A stretch of DNA of 64,000 nucleotides from Janthinobacterium sp. UMAB-56 (GTDB lineage Bacteria; Pseudomonadota; Gammaproteobacteria; Burkholderiales; Burkholderiaceae_D). Both the position numbers and the translations under genes were made by a program. This document shows, one piece after another, positions 9,649 to 17,823 of this stretch. The notes under the pieces were generated by a model, which saw nothing but the letters and a program-made list of their open reading frames with translations, was not told where the DNA came from and did no database searches. The stretch is from contig NZ_LT607656.1 in assembly GCF_900095265.1 (NCBI RefSeq), forward strand, positions 175,872-239,871, given 5' to 3'. Each line of letters opens with the position of its first letter. The first letter of the stretch is position 1.

Positions 9649-10344
9649 ATGCCAGTTTTCAATATTACCGGGGACGTCGATCCCTTCCTGCATGTGTCGC
9701 TGGCCAAGGGCGAGAAGATTTATTGCGAATCGAACGCGATGGTGATGATGGAAACCAATCTTGAACTGAAGGGCAAGATGACGGGCGGCATAGGCGCTGC
9801 GCTGATGCGCACCTTTGCCAACGGGGAATCGTTCTTTCAGCAGCATATCGAGGCCATGCGGGGCGACGGCGACTGCCTGCTGTCACCCACGTTGCCTGGC
9901 GCGATGCGGGTGCTCGAGGTGGGCGCCCAGCAATACATGATCAGCGACGGCGCCTTCGTGGCGGCCAGTTCTGGCGTGGAATTGAAGGTGCGCACGCAAA
10001 GCCTTGGCAATGCGCTGTTTGCCCAGAGCGGTGGTTTTTTCATTACCGAGACGGCAGGCAGCGGCCAGTTGGCGGTGTCCGGTTTTGGCGCGATGTCGAT
10101 ACTCGAAGTGACGCCGGGCAAGGACGTGGTGATCGATAACTCGCACGTCGTGTGCTGGGACAACCGCCTGCAATACGACATTTCCATCACGACCGGTAGC
10201 AGCGGCGGCTTTCTGGGGAACCTGATCAATAGCCAGACCAGCGGCGAGGGCATGGTATTGAAGTTTTCAGGCACGGGAAAAATCCTTGTGTGCTCGCGCA
10301 ACCGCGCGGCCTTCCTCGCCTGGACGCAAAGCAAGCCGGCGTAA
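9649..10344 (+). CDS. AIM24 / TIGR00266 family protein
   Basis: A 231-residue beta-rich protein of the AIM24 family, recognised by MMETNLELKGKMTGG near the start, the LEVTPGKDVVIDNSHVVCWD segment (about 148-167) and the typical ending in which glycine-rich strands are followed by a Trp-Thr-containing tail. There is no signal peptide or membrane segment. AIM24 proteins often sit inside Ter-type operons; their biochemical role is unknown. It is flanked by the two TerD genes, with an AGGAA-type ribosome site upstream. Confidence 0.82.
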   Translation: MPVFNITGDVDPFLHVSLAKGEKIYCESNAMVMMETNLELKGKMTGGIGAALMRTFANGESFFQQHIEAMRGDGDCLLSPTLPGAMRVLEVGAQQYMISDGAFVAASSGVELKVRTQSLGNALFAQSGGFFITETAGSGQLAVSGFGAMSILEVTPGKDVVIDNSHVVCWDNRLQYDISITTGSSGGFLGNLINSQTSGEGMVLKFSGTGKILVCSRNRAAFLAWTQSKPA

Positions 10345-10383
10345 TGATTACTTGATGCAATTAACCAAACAGGAGCAATGCGT

Positions 10384-10965
10384 ATGTCTGTCAATTTGAG
10401 TAAAGGCCAGAAGATTTCTCTGGACAAAGAAGCTGGTGCCACCCTGACCCATATCACCATGGGCCTGGGCTGGGATGCCGTCAAGACCAAGGGTTTCCTG
10501 GGCTTCGGTTCGAAGACCGAAGCCATCGACCTGGACGCCTCGTGCGTCATGTTCGATGAAAACAAGGGTACCTCAGACATCGTCTGGTTCCGCCAGCTGA
10601 AAAGCAAGGACGGCAGCATCGTTCACACGGGCGACAACCGTACGGGTGCAGGCGATGGCGACGACGAACAGATCAATGTCGATCTGTCGAAAGTGCCGGC
10701 GCACGTGAAAAGCCTGGTCTTCACCGTCAACAGCTTTACTGGCCAGAACTTCTCGCAGGTGGAAAACGCCTATTGCCGCATCGTGAATGCCAGCAATAAC
10801 CAGGAAGTCGCGCGTTTCAACCTGTCTGTGCAAGGTTCCCACACGGCACAGGTCATGGCCAAGCTGTACCGCCATAACGGCGAATGGAAGATGCACGCCA
10901 TCGGAGAAAACGGCAACGGTCGCACCTTTGACGACCTGATGCCCCAAATTGCCGTGCATCTATAA
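10384..10965 (+). CDS. TerD family protein (second copy)
   Basis: A 193-residue TerD-domain protein: LTHITMGLGWDAV near the N-terminus, IDLDASCVMFDENKG, and the calcium-site segment HTGDNRTGAGDGDDE. It differs from the first copy by a short insertion (KTKGFLGFGSKTEA) before the first acidic motif. I chose the second in-frame ATG at 10384, because AGGAG at 10371-10375 is 8 bases away from it but only 2 bases from the ATG at 10378. Two unlike TerD copies suggest a hetero-oligomer. Confidence 0.9.
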   Translation: MSVNLSKGQKISLDKEAGATLTHITMGLGWDAVKTKGFLGFGSKTEAIDLDASCVMFDENKGTSDIVWFRQLKSKDGSIVHTGDNRTGAGDGDDEQINVDLSKVPAHVKSLVFTVNSFTGQNFSQVENAYCRIVNASNNQEVARFNLSVQGSHTAQVMAKLYRHNGEWKMHAIGENGNGRTFDDLMPQIAVHL

Positions 10966-11002
10966 ATTGTAGTTGTAAGGAGCAGTACGCAGCAGGCGGG
11001 GG

Positions 11003-11029
11003 GCGGACCGGATACCGGCCCTTGTCCGC
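11003..11029 (+). other. Intergenic hairpin before the Pmp3-like gene
   Basis: GCGGAC at 11003-11008 pairs with GTCCGC at 11024-11029, enclosing a second small CGG/CCG stem. It is the third GC-rich hairpin in the spacers of this operon and has no T run. Confidence 0.35.
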
Positions 11030-11056
11030 TGCTTTACATTTGGAGAGTATGTCGTG

Positions 11057-11275
11057 ATGCGATTGCTGATAGCCTTGCTACTTCCGTGTCTCACGTTTTT
11101 CATGCTGGGGCGCCCGCTGGCCGGTGCCGCAGCCTTGATTTTGCAGTGCACTGTGATCGGCTGGGTGCCGGCGGCCCTGTGGGCCTTGTACACGGTGAAC
11201 CAGCATAAAACGGAGCAGGAACTGGAAGGTGCATTAAGCCGCAGCTACATGCGCAGGCGTAGTCGCTTGATTTAA
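11057..11275 (+). CDS. Small Pmp3/YqaE-like membrane peptide
   Basis: A 72-residue peptide with two hydrophobic helices (about residues 2-19 and 24-47) joined by a GRPLAG turn and ending in a basic tail (YMRRRSRLI). Length and layout match the UPF0057/Pmp3 family of stress-induced plasma membrane proteolipids, whose yeast member limits Na+ and H+ leakage. A GTG one codon upstream (11054) is an alternative start; the GGAG at 11042-11045 allows either. It ends the TerD operon, just before a strong terminator, and fits with the NhaR-like regulator. Confidence 0.7.
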   Translation: MRLLIALLLPCLTFFMLGRPLAGAAALILQCTVIGWVPAALWALYTVNQHKTEQELEGALSRSYMRRRSRLI

Positions 11276-11304
11276 ATCAAGCGGGCGCTTGGAATCCTTG
11301 CGCT

Positions 11305-11337
11305 AAAGCCCGCACGATTAATCGTGCGGGCTTTTTT
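11305..11337 (+). terminator. Intrinsic terminator of the TerD operon
   Basis: A perfect 30-base palindrome at 11305-11334 (15-base arms, AAAGCCCGCACGATT and its complement) continues into a T run. The symmetry means it can also stop the convergent patatin gene. Confidence 0.93.
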
Positions 11338-11345
11338 GTGCGCGC

Positions 11346-13019
11346 TCACTTCTTGCAACGTATCGGCACATTCACCGAATTGCCATCCGAACTCAGATTG
11401 CGGTACTGCAAATCTTCGCTTTCGATGGCGAAGCGGGGCACGGCGTGCACATAGCGCTGCTTGCAGACGGTGTCGTCATTGATCAACTGGCCCGCCAGCA
11501 TGTAGTCGCACAGGGCGAAGCGCGATTCCTCGTCGTCGAGGATCAGCACGCGCGCGGCGCTGTACAGGGCCGCTTGCAAGACTTCCGGGCTGCAATTTTC
11601 CGGGCCCGTCAGCTTCAGATGAGTTTTCGTTTGCGTGGCCAGGCGCTGCAGCTTGACGAGGGCGGCGCGTTCTTCCTTGCGCGCACCATCGACTTGCGCA
11701 TCGCCGCTGGACAGGCGCAGCGCCAGCGAGGCGATCTGGTCGATGGAAATATGCCAGGCAAAGCCTTCCAGCCGCGTGCGGATCTGGCCCGGCAAGGGAT
11801 CGGCCGCATCGACTTCGCAGCGGTACTGGCCCAGGTGGGGCCGGCACAGCACGGGAATGGCAAAGGCCGAAGTGCGTTTGCCCTTGACGAATTTCTGGCT
11901 CAGGTCGCCAAAGTTTTCATGCGTGACGGTATCGAAGCGGGCTTGCCCGAAGCCCATCTTGACGAGGTTTTCCTTGCGCTGGCGCGAAAACAGGGCGTCC
12001 ACGGCATCGTAGATATTCTTGTTGAAGATGCGGTCCAGCGGCTGGCGTTCGTCCGACATCTTTTCAAACACGGCGCTGGAATTGGGCGCGTTGGCATCGA
12101 TGGAAATGAGGATGAAGGGCTTGCTGTTCAGGCGCGGCGGCACGACGGCCATGTCGTTGCCATATAGTTGCGTCAGGGCCACGTCCCACAGGGTTTCCAC
12201 GCCCAGGTTGTCGGCTGCGCCGCCATCGAACAGGTGTACATACGACGGCGATTCGCGCGATTCGGAACCGAGTTCCGGCACGAAACTGTTCTTCGGACGG
12301 AAACGCTCGAAGGTGACGGAATCAAATACGCCGGGAAAGGCGGCCGAGGTGGCGACAGCCGTGGCCAGGCGGATATCCTGGATCGGCGAATGCAGGGTGC
12401 CGTAGAAATATTCGTAGGAAAATACCACGCGCTTGCCACCATCGGTGGCGTCCGTTGCGTTGGCCAGGAAGATGGGGCCGTCGTGCGGCAAGTCCTGGTA
12501 GGTTTTCTTGTCATACAGCACATCGTCCAAGACGTCCGACAGGAACGAGGTGCGCGTCTTGTTCGTCAACAACATCGTCGTCAGGTTGGCGGGTTTCAAA
12601 ATGGTCTGGCCGAAGAAATCCGTTTTCAGCTTGCTGCGTAGCAAGGGCCAGTCCGTTTGCTTGCCATGCAGCGCATAGTAGCCGCCCGCGATGGCGCCGC
12701 CCGAGACGCCGGAGATGGCCGAGGCGCCGCTGACGAGGCCGAACTGCTCCAGCTGCTCCAGCGAGGCGGCCGAGAAATTGGCCGCGCGGCTGCCCCCGCC
12801 GGATAGGGCGATACCGATGAAATGGTCGTTGGGCATGGGATTCTGGATGCGTGCCTTGGGCGCGTCGATGCGCAGGCGCGGTGTTTCCTGCACGGTAAAC
12901 GTGCGATTTTCGACGCCGCTGTTGGGGCGCAGGGCGAGTACCGTGCAGCCGCTCAGCAGTGCAAGGAGGAAAAAGGGGGCGAACCAGCGTGGATGCATGC
13001 GTGATCTGTGCGTAGTCAT
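11346..13019 (-). CDS. Patatin-like phospholipase lipoprotein
   Basis: A 557-residue protein from the ATG at 13019. A basic N-terminus and hydrophobic stretch end in a lipobox at Cys25 (LLSGC), predicting a lipoprotein. The patatin catalytic parts are present: oxyanion hole GGGSR (74-78), nucleophile elbow GVSGG with Ser106, and the catalytic Asp in DGGA (about 265-268). It is expected to hydrolyse acyl lipids at the envelope. The C-terminal 200 residues do not resemble a domain I can name. An ATG at 12998 would shorten the signal n-region but also works. It converges on the TerD operon. Confidence 0.85.
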   Translation of the reverse strand: MTTHRSRMHPRWFAPFFLLALLSGCTVLALRPNSGVENRTFTVQETPRLRIDAPKARIQNPMPNDHFIGIALSGGGSRAANFSAASLEQLEQFGLVSGASAISGVSGGAIAGGYYALHGKQTDWPLLRSKLKTDFFGQTILKPANLTTMLLTNKTRTSFLSDVLDDVLYDKKTYQDLPHDGPIFLANATDATDGGKRVVFSYEYFYGTLHSPIQDIRLATAVATSAAFPGVFDSVTFERFRPKNSFVPELGSESRESPSYVHLFDGGAADNLGVETLWDVALTQLYGNDMAVVPPRLNSKPFILISIDANAPNSSAVFEKMSDERQPLDRIFNKNIYDAVDALFSRQRKENLVKMGFGQARFDTVTHENFGDLSQKFVKGKRTSAFAIPVLCRPHLGQYRCEVDAADPLPGQIRTRLEGFAWHISIDQIASLALRLSSGDAQVDGARKEERAALVKLQRLATQTKTHLKLTGPENCSPEVLQAALYSAARVLILDDEESRFALCDYMLAGQLINDDTVCKQRYVHAVPRFAIESEDLQYRNLSSDGNSVNVPIRCKK

Positions 13020-13213
13020 GGGTTGGGATACGGACGGAAACGTGTGCGATTCTAGCAAACTTGCCTGTGCTTGGACGCTATCCGGGCAGATGAATACTTC
13101 CTCGCCTTGGCGTCTGCCCAAAAGCGGGGCAGGGAGCGCCATTCAATGGCGCAGCATGACACCTGTGGCGATGCAGGCGACGATGGTCACGCGCATGGTC
13201 AGGCCGGATGCCG

Positions 13214-13975
13214 CTATCGGCAGCGGCCAGCGGCAGATGGTAGCGATTTTTCCGCTCGGATTGACCTGCCACATGGCTCTGGGCAGGTAAATGCGGCCAG
13301 CAGGCGCCGCTCGCCGTCCGGTGCGATGCGCAGGGCTCGGCTGTCGAGTTCGCGCTCGGCCCAGCGCTGGCGCAGAGCCAGCTGCAGGAGGGCGGCCCCC
13401 AGCGCGCCGCCCAGGTGGGCGCGCCGTTCGCTCCAGTCCAGGCAGGCGCAGGCGAAGCGGCGGCGCTGCCGCTGCAGTTGCGCCACGTCGATGCCCAGGG
13501 CCGCCATGCCGGCCGCACCCGCTTCCGACAATCGATATTCTCCGCCATCGTCCAGCAGCCAGCCTTGCGCGTGCAACTGGTCGTGCACGGTGACGGCGAC
13601 GGTGCCGGCCATGTGGTCGTAGCAGGTGCGCGCATGGCGCAAGCGGTCCGGCGTAGTGGGCGTAAAGGGCGTTGCCGGCGCGCCGGCCACCACCAGCAGC
13701 GCTTCCAGCGCCCGTGCCACCTCTGCATTGGCCAGGCGGTAATAGCGGTGCTTGCCCTGCGCTACCATCGACAGCAAGCCATCGTCGCGCAGGCGCGCCA
13801 GATGGGCGCTGGCCGTCGAGGCGCCGGCCTCGGCCAGCGCTGCCAATTCCGTGGCCGTGCGCGCACGGCCATCGAGCAGGCTGCACAGCATGCGCGCGCG
13901 CGCCGGTTCGGCGATGGCGCCTGCCAGCTGCGCCAGGCGTACATCGGCCGAGTAGGGAAGGGGGCTGTCATCCAT
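13214..13975 (-). CDS. ArsR-type winged-helix regulator
   Basis: A 253-residue protein. The N-terminal ArsR HTH (about residues 15-85: IAEPARARMLCSLLDG, ASTASAHLARLRDDGLL, GKHRYYRL) is followed by a long C-terminal domain without metal-binding CxC motifs, so it is of the non-metal class. I start it at the ATG at 13975 (MDDSPLP); a longer frame begins at 14017 within the promoter region. It is divergent from the P450/ABM gene pair with only 70 bases between, which makes it their likely repressor. The ligand is unknown. Confidence 0.8.
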   Translation of the reverse strand: MDDSPLPYSADVRLAQLAGAIAEPARARMLCSLLDGRARTATELAALAEAGASTASAHLARLRDDGLLSMVAQGKHRYYRLANAEVARALEALLVVAGAPATPFTPTTPDRLRHARTCYDHMAGTVAVTVHDQLHAQGWLLDDGGEYRLSEAGAAGMAALGIDVAQLQRQRRRFACACLDWSERRAHLGGALGAALLQLALRQRWAERELDSRALRIAPDGERRLLAAFTCPEPCGRSIRAEKSLPSAAGRCR

Positions 13976-14045
13976 GATTCGTTCGTGGGCGAAGTGTTGT
14001 GGTGGAAGGGGCAGCATACTCGTGTCCCCACCTCACCGCAATGGA

Positions 14046-15194
14046 ATGCACATGCCGCTCACCAACTGTGTTATCGACCCCGCCGACCCTTTTGCCGCCG
14101 TCACCCACGCGGCGCCGTATGACTACTATCGCCGCCTGGCCGATGGCCCGGCCCTGCGTTTCGAGGCGTCACTCGACTGCTGGCTGGCGACGGGAGCGGC
14201 CGGCGTGCGGGCCGTGCTGGCGCATCCCGCCTGCCATGTGCGCCCGCCCGGCCAGCTCGTGCCACACAAGCTGGCGGGCACGCCGTGCGGCGCGATTTTT
14301 GCCGAACTGGTGCGTATGAGCGAGGGCGAGCGGCATGCCGTGCCGAAACAGGTGCTGGCGCGCGCACTGGGCCAGGTGGACCTGGCGCGCCTGCATGCGC
14401 GCACCGTGCATCTGGCGCAAGAGCAGCCGCCCGGCAGTGCCGCCCGGCTGAATGATGCGCTGTTCGAACTGCCCCTGTTTGCCGTGGCGGACTTGCTGGG
14501 GTTTGCGCCTGCACAATGGCCGGCGCTGGCCGCCTGGACGCGCGACTTTGTCGCCTGCTTGTCGCCGCTGAGCAATGGCGCGCAACTGGCCGGCGCGCAA
14601 GGCGCGGCCGAGTCGCTGCGACAGCGCTTCGCGGCCTTGCTGCTTGAGGCGGATGCGCTGCCTGGCAGTCTGTTGCACGACGTCGTGACCGGGGCACGAC
14701 AGGCAGGCTGGCAGGCATCGGGCGGCGTGGTGGCCAATCTGGTGGGCTTGCTGTCGCAGACCTGCGACGCCACGGCCGGCTTGCTGGGCAATGCCATCGT
14801 GGCCTTGCGCGCGCAAGCAGATTTGTCCACGCAACTGCGGTCCGCGCCACAGCGATGGCCGGCCATGCTGCGCGAAGTCAGCCGGCATGATCCGTCCATC
14901 CATAACACGCGTCGCTACACGGCGGACGCGGTGGAATTGCACGGCGTGCGCGTGCCGGCCGGGCAAATGATCGTCGTCGTGCTGGCCAGCGCCATCCATG
15001 ATGCTGGCGGGCTTGCGGAGCCTGGCTTTGGCCATGGTCACCATGTCTGCCCGGGCCAGTCCATCGCACACGCCATCGCCGCAGCTTGCCTGCAGGCGTG
15101 GAGCGCTGCGCTGGAATGCTTGCCGCTGGCGTGGTCTTATCTGCCATCGCTGAACGCGCGCATCCCGGTCTTTCGCCCGGGAGAAGTGACATGA
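14046..15194 (+). CDS. Cytochrome P450 with a shortened meander
   Basis: A 382-residue soluble bacterial P450. The heme-thiolate motif is FGHGHHVCPG near the C-terminus and the K-helix ExxR is EVSR (about 276-279), followed by a RRYTADAVELHG strand. The I-helix region reads LLSQTCDATAG, without the common AGxxT. Between ASAIHDAG (the usual ANRDP position) and the heme loop only about 10 residues remain, where most bacterial P450s have some 22-25. The ABM gene overlaps the stop by 4 bases. A redox partner is not encoded here. The start could be the ATG at 14046 or 14052. Confidence 0.85.
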   Translation: MHMPLTNCVIDPADPFAAVTHAAPYDYYRRLADGPALRFEASLDCWLATGAAGVRAVLAHPACHVRPPGQLVPHKLAGTPCGAIFAELVRMSEGERHAVPKQVLARALGQVDLARLHARTVHLAQEQPPGSAARLNDALFELPLFAVADLLGFAPAQWPALAAWTRDFVACLSPLSNGAQLAGAQGAAESLRQRFAALLLEADALPGSLLHDVVTGARQAGWQASGGVVANLVGLLSQTCDATAGLLGNAIVALRAQADLSTQLRSAPQRWPAMLREVSRHDPSIHNTRRYTADAVELHGVRVPAGQMIVVVLASAIHDAGGLAEPGFGHGHHVCPGQSIAHAIAAACLQAWSAALECLPLAWSYLPSLNARIPVFRPGEVT

Positions 15195-15538
15195 TCGCCG
15201 TGATTTTTGAAGTCTGGCCCGGCGCCGAAGGGCGCCAGCAGTATCTTGACCTGGCCGCCGCGCTGCGGCCCTTGCTCGATGAGGTCGACGGTTTCATTTC
15301 CATCGAACGCTTCAGCAGCCTGAGTGAGCCGGGTAAATTGTTGTCGCTCTCGTTTTTCCGCGACGAGGCGGCGCTGGCGCAATGGCGGCAGCTGGACGCG
15401 CACCGCGCGGCGCAATCGGCCGGCCGGCAGAGTGTGTTTGACGATTACCGGCTGCGCATCGCCGGCGTGGTGCGCGATTACGGCATGCTTGACCGGCAAC
15501 AGGCGCCCAGTGACAGCCGCCAGCGCCACGATGGCTAG
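15191..15538 (+). CDS. ABM-domain (antibiotic biosynthesis monooxygenase-like) protein
   Basis: A 115-residue ferredoxin-like-fold protein: MIAVIFEVWPGAEGR, then DEVDGFISIERFSS, LSLSFFRDEAALAQW and the HRAAQSAGRQ helix of the ABM family. Members act as cofactorless oxygenases or heme-degrading enzymes, mostly as dimers. Its ATG overlaps the P450 stop, so the two are translationally coupled and probably act on the same compound. The stop is 3 bases from the end of the convergent lipoprotein gene. Confidence 0.8.
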   Translation: MIAVIFEVWPGAEGRQQYLDLAAALRPLLDEVDGFISIERFSSLSEPGKLLSLSFFRDEAALAQWRQLDAHRAAQSAGRQSVFDDYRLRIAGVVRDYGMLDRQQAPSDSRQRHDG

Positions 15539-15541
15539 CGT

Positions 15542-15994
15542 TTAGCGGGGCAGTGCGCCCTGCGTGATTTTCACCTTCACGCGGTAGGTGGGCGCGGCCG
15601 CATTCAGTGCAGGCGGCGTGGCCGGATCGACGTCAAGCAGGGTGAACGTCAGGTGCTGGACGGTGACGGAACTGGCGGCGTCGGGCATGGAATCGGACAA
15701 GACGATGTCGGTGCTGCCTGCGCTGTTGAGCAAACTGAAGCTGTAGCTGACGTAGCCTTTCCACACGCACACGGCGCCCTTGCGGCAGCGGCTGTCGTTG
15801 ACGCGCTCCAGTTTCAGGGTATCGGTGGCCGTGATGGCGACCTGTTCGCCCGGCGAAAGCACGTGGGTGACGCTGCGCGGCGTATTTTCCGCGTCGCCGG
15901 CGCTGCCGGCCGCGCCGCAGCCAGCCAGCACGGCCAGGCAGGCGATGAACAGGGGAAGCAGCACGGTATGATAAGTGCGGGTCAGGTTAAGCAT
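15542..15994 (-). CDS. Hypothetical lipoprotein
   Basis: A 150-residue protein with a signal peptide ending in a lipobox (VLAGC, Cys about 27). The mature part is a small beta-rich domain with two closely spaced cysteines (SRCRKGAVCVW) that could form a disulfide. A GAAAGG ribosome site lies 6 bases upstream of this ATG; a longer frame reaching 16354 overlaps the divergent gene and is not real. I do not recognise the family. An AT-rich upstream segment contains a partial Fur-box match. Confidence 0.75.
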   Translation of the reverse strand: MLNLTRTYHTVLLPLFIACLAVLAGCGAAGSAGDAENTPRSVTHVLSPGEQVAITATDTLKLERVNDSRCRKGAVCVWKGYVSYSFSLLNSAGSTDIVLSDSMPDAASSVTVQHLTFTLLDVDPATPPALNAAAPTYRVKVKITQGALPR

Positions 15995-16043
15995 GTTTTT
16001 CCTTTCAGGTGGCGCATCCCGGCGCGGCGTGCGCGCAAGAGAT

Positions 16044-16062
16044 GAAAATGATAATAGCAAAA
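16044..16062. promoter_or_regulatory. Possible Fur-box-like sequence
   Basis: GAAAATGATAAT at 16044-16055 matches 11 of the first 12 bases of the Fur consensus, but the second half is weak (about 12 of 19 overall). It lies about 50 bases upstream of the lipoprotein gene. Confidence 0.25.
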
Positions 16063-16171
16063 TAATATTTTTCCGGCGCGCCGTTGGCGCACTGCGGATG
16101 AATTGGTACGCCGGCCACGCGGCGCACCGATTACTGCGTAAAATGGCTGTTTTGAAAATCAGGAAACAACC

Positions 16172-16438
16172 ATGAAAAAAACTGCCCTGGCGAAAAGCGA
16201 TGCCAAGAAACTGATGGGAAAGATGAATGTTCCCGGCGCCGGTGCATTCGGTAAGGAAGCGGTGGTCGTCGACCGCCGCGAGCAGCGCAAGCGCGACCAG
16301 GCACTGGGCCTGGTGCCGTTCGCCGTCAAGCTGAACAGCGATCTGGTGTTGCAATTGCAGACCCTGGCCAAGGAACGCGGCGCGGACCTGAATGAACTGG
16401 TCGCCGAAGTCCTGGTCAAGGGCTTGGCCGCAGCGTAA
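16172..16438 (+). CDS. Small conserved-looking hypothetical protein
   Basis: An 88-residue basic protein with no signal or membrane segment. A Lys-rich N-terminus (KKTALAKSDAKKLMGKM) and an Arg-rich centre (DRREQRKRDQALG) are followed by an amphipathic C-terminal half (FAVKLNSDLVLQLQTLAKER and on) that looks like a ribbon-helix-helix or dimerisation helix pair. This suggests a nucleic-acid-binding protein, but that is inference. It has its own terminator downstream. The gene after it, rpoH, is convergent. Confidence 0.72.
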   Translation: MKKTALAKSDAKKLMGKMNVPGAGAFGKEAVVVDRREQRKRDQALGLVPFAVKLNSDLVLQLQTLAKERGADLNELVAEVLVKGLAAA

Positions 16439-16482
16439 TGCGCTGACATGTTTATCTGTTGATAAACATCATTTGTAAAACT

Positions 16483-16506
16483 AAAAGGCGCCTTGCGGCG
16501 CCTTTT
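16483..16506. terminator. Bidirectional terminator between the 88-residue gene and rpoH
   Basis: AAAAGGCGCC at 16483-16492 pairs perfectly with GGCGCCTTTT at 16497-16506 around a TTGC loop. T-rich on both strands, so it can serve both convergent genes. Another 9-base stem (16448-16456 against 16461-16469) lies just before it. Confidence 0.9.
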
Positions 16507-16527
16507 GCATTGCGGCATTGCTTGTGC

Positions 16528-17427
<900 letters not shown>

Positions 17428-17582
17428 GTTTTCTCCCTCGTAGTCTTGCTTTGTTCCAGTTGGCCACGTCACGCGACGTAGCCGCTAGTCTGTTCGTTTT
17501 TGCGTATTCGGTCTTGCACTTTGCAGAGCGCGGCACCATCTTCATCTGGCGTCCATGGCGCTTCTGCTATTGGTATGTGCCT

Positions 17583-17612
17583 ATATTAGCACTCTCCGCT
17601 TGAGAGTGCCAA
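17583..17612 (-). promoter_or_regulatory. rpoH promoter with embedded CIRCE (HrcA) operator
   Basis: On the plus strand, TTAGCACTC at 17586-17594, nine spacer bases, then GAGTGCCAA at 17604-17612: the CIRCE consensus with one mismatch. On the minus strand the distal half supplies TTGGCA as a -35 (17612-17607), 18 bases before a TAATAT -10 (17588-17583). HrcA bound here would block sigma-70 polymerase. The transcript would start near 17576 and have a leader of about 150 bases. Confidence 0.85.
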
Positions 17613-17823
17613 TCAACACATTTAATCGTCCTGATAGCCTAAATACTATGGCGATTGAATGCTTGATAAATGTGTATGAACAGCGTTACATGGCATGACA
17701 CGACAGCGTAGCCAGTCTACGGCCTCTGGCTGAAGCGAACCTTAAGAATACTTGCTAAATATCAAGATAACATCAGCATGGGGACGCATGGCGGCACCGC
17801 AGGCGCCGCCATGGGAGGGGAGG
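17613..17823 (-). other. Spacer between ftsX and the rpoH promoter, with a hairpin
   Basis: No gene is seen. A perfect 9-base stem (17787-17795 against 17805-17813) directly follows the ftsX stop on the minus strand and may slow or end the ftsX transcript, although no T run follows. A second imperfect stem lies near 17711-17733. Confidence 0.5.

Noticed and set aside
13143..13886. Alternative frame overlapping the ArsR gene
   Set aside because: It lacks the HTH motifs that the 13214-13975 frame shows clearly; composition is that of a shadow.
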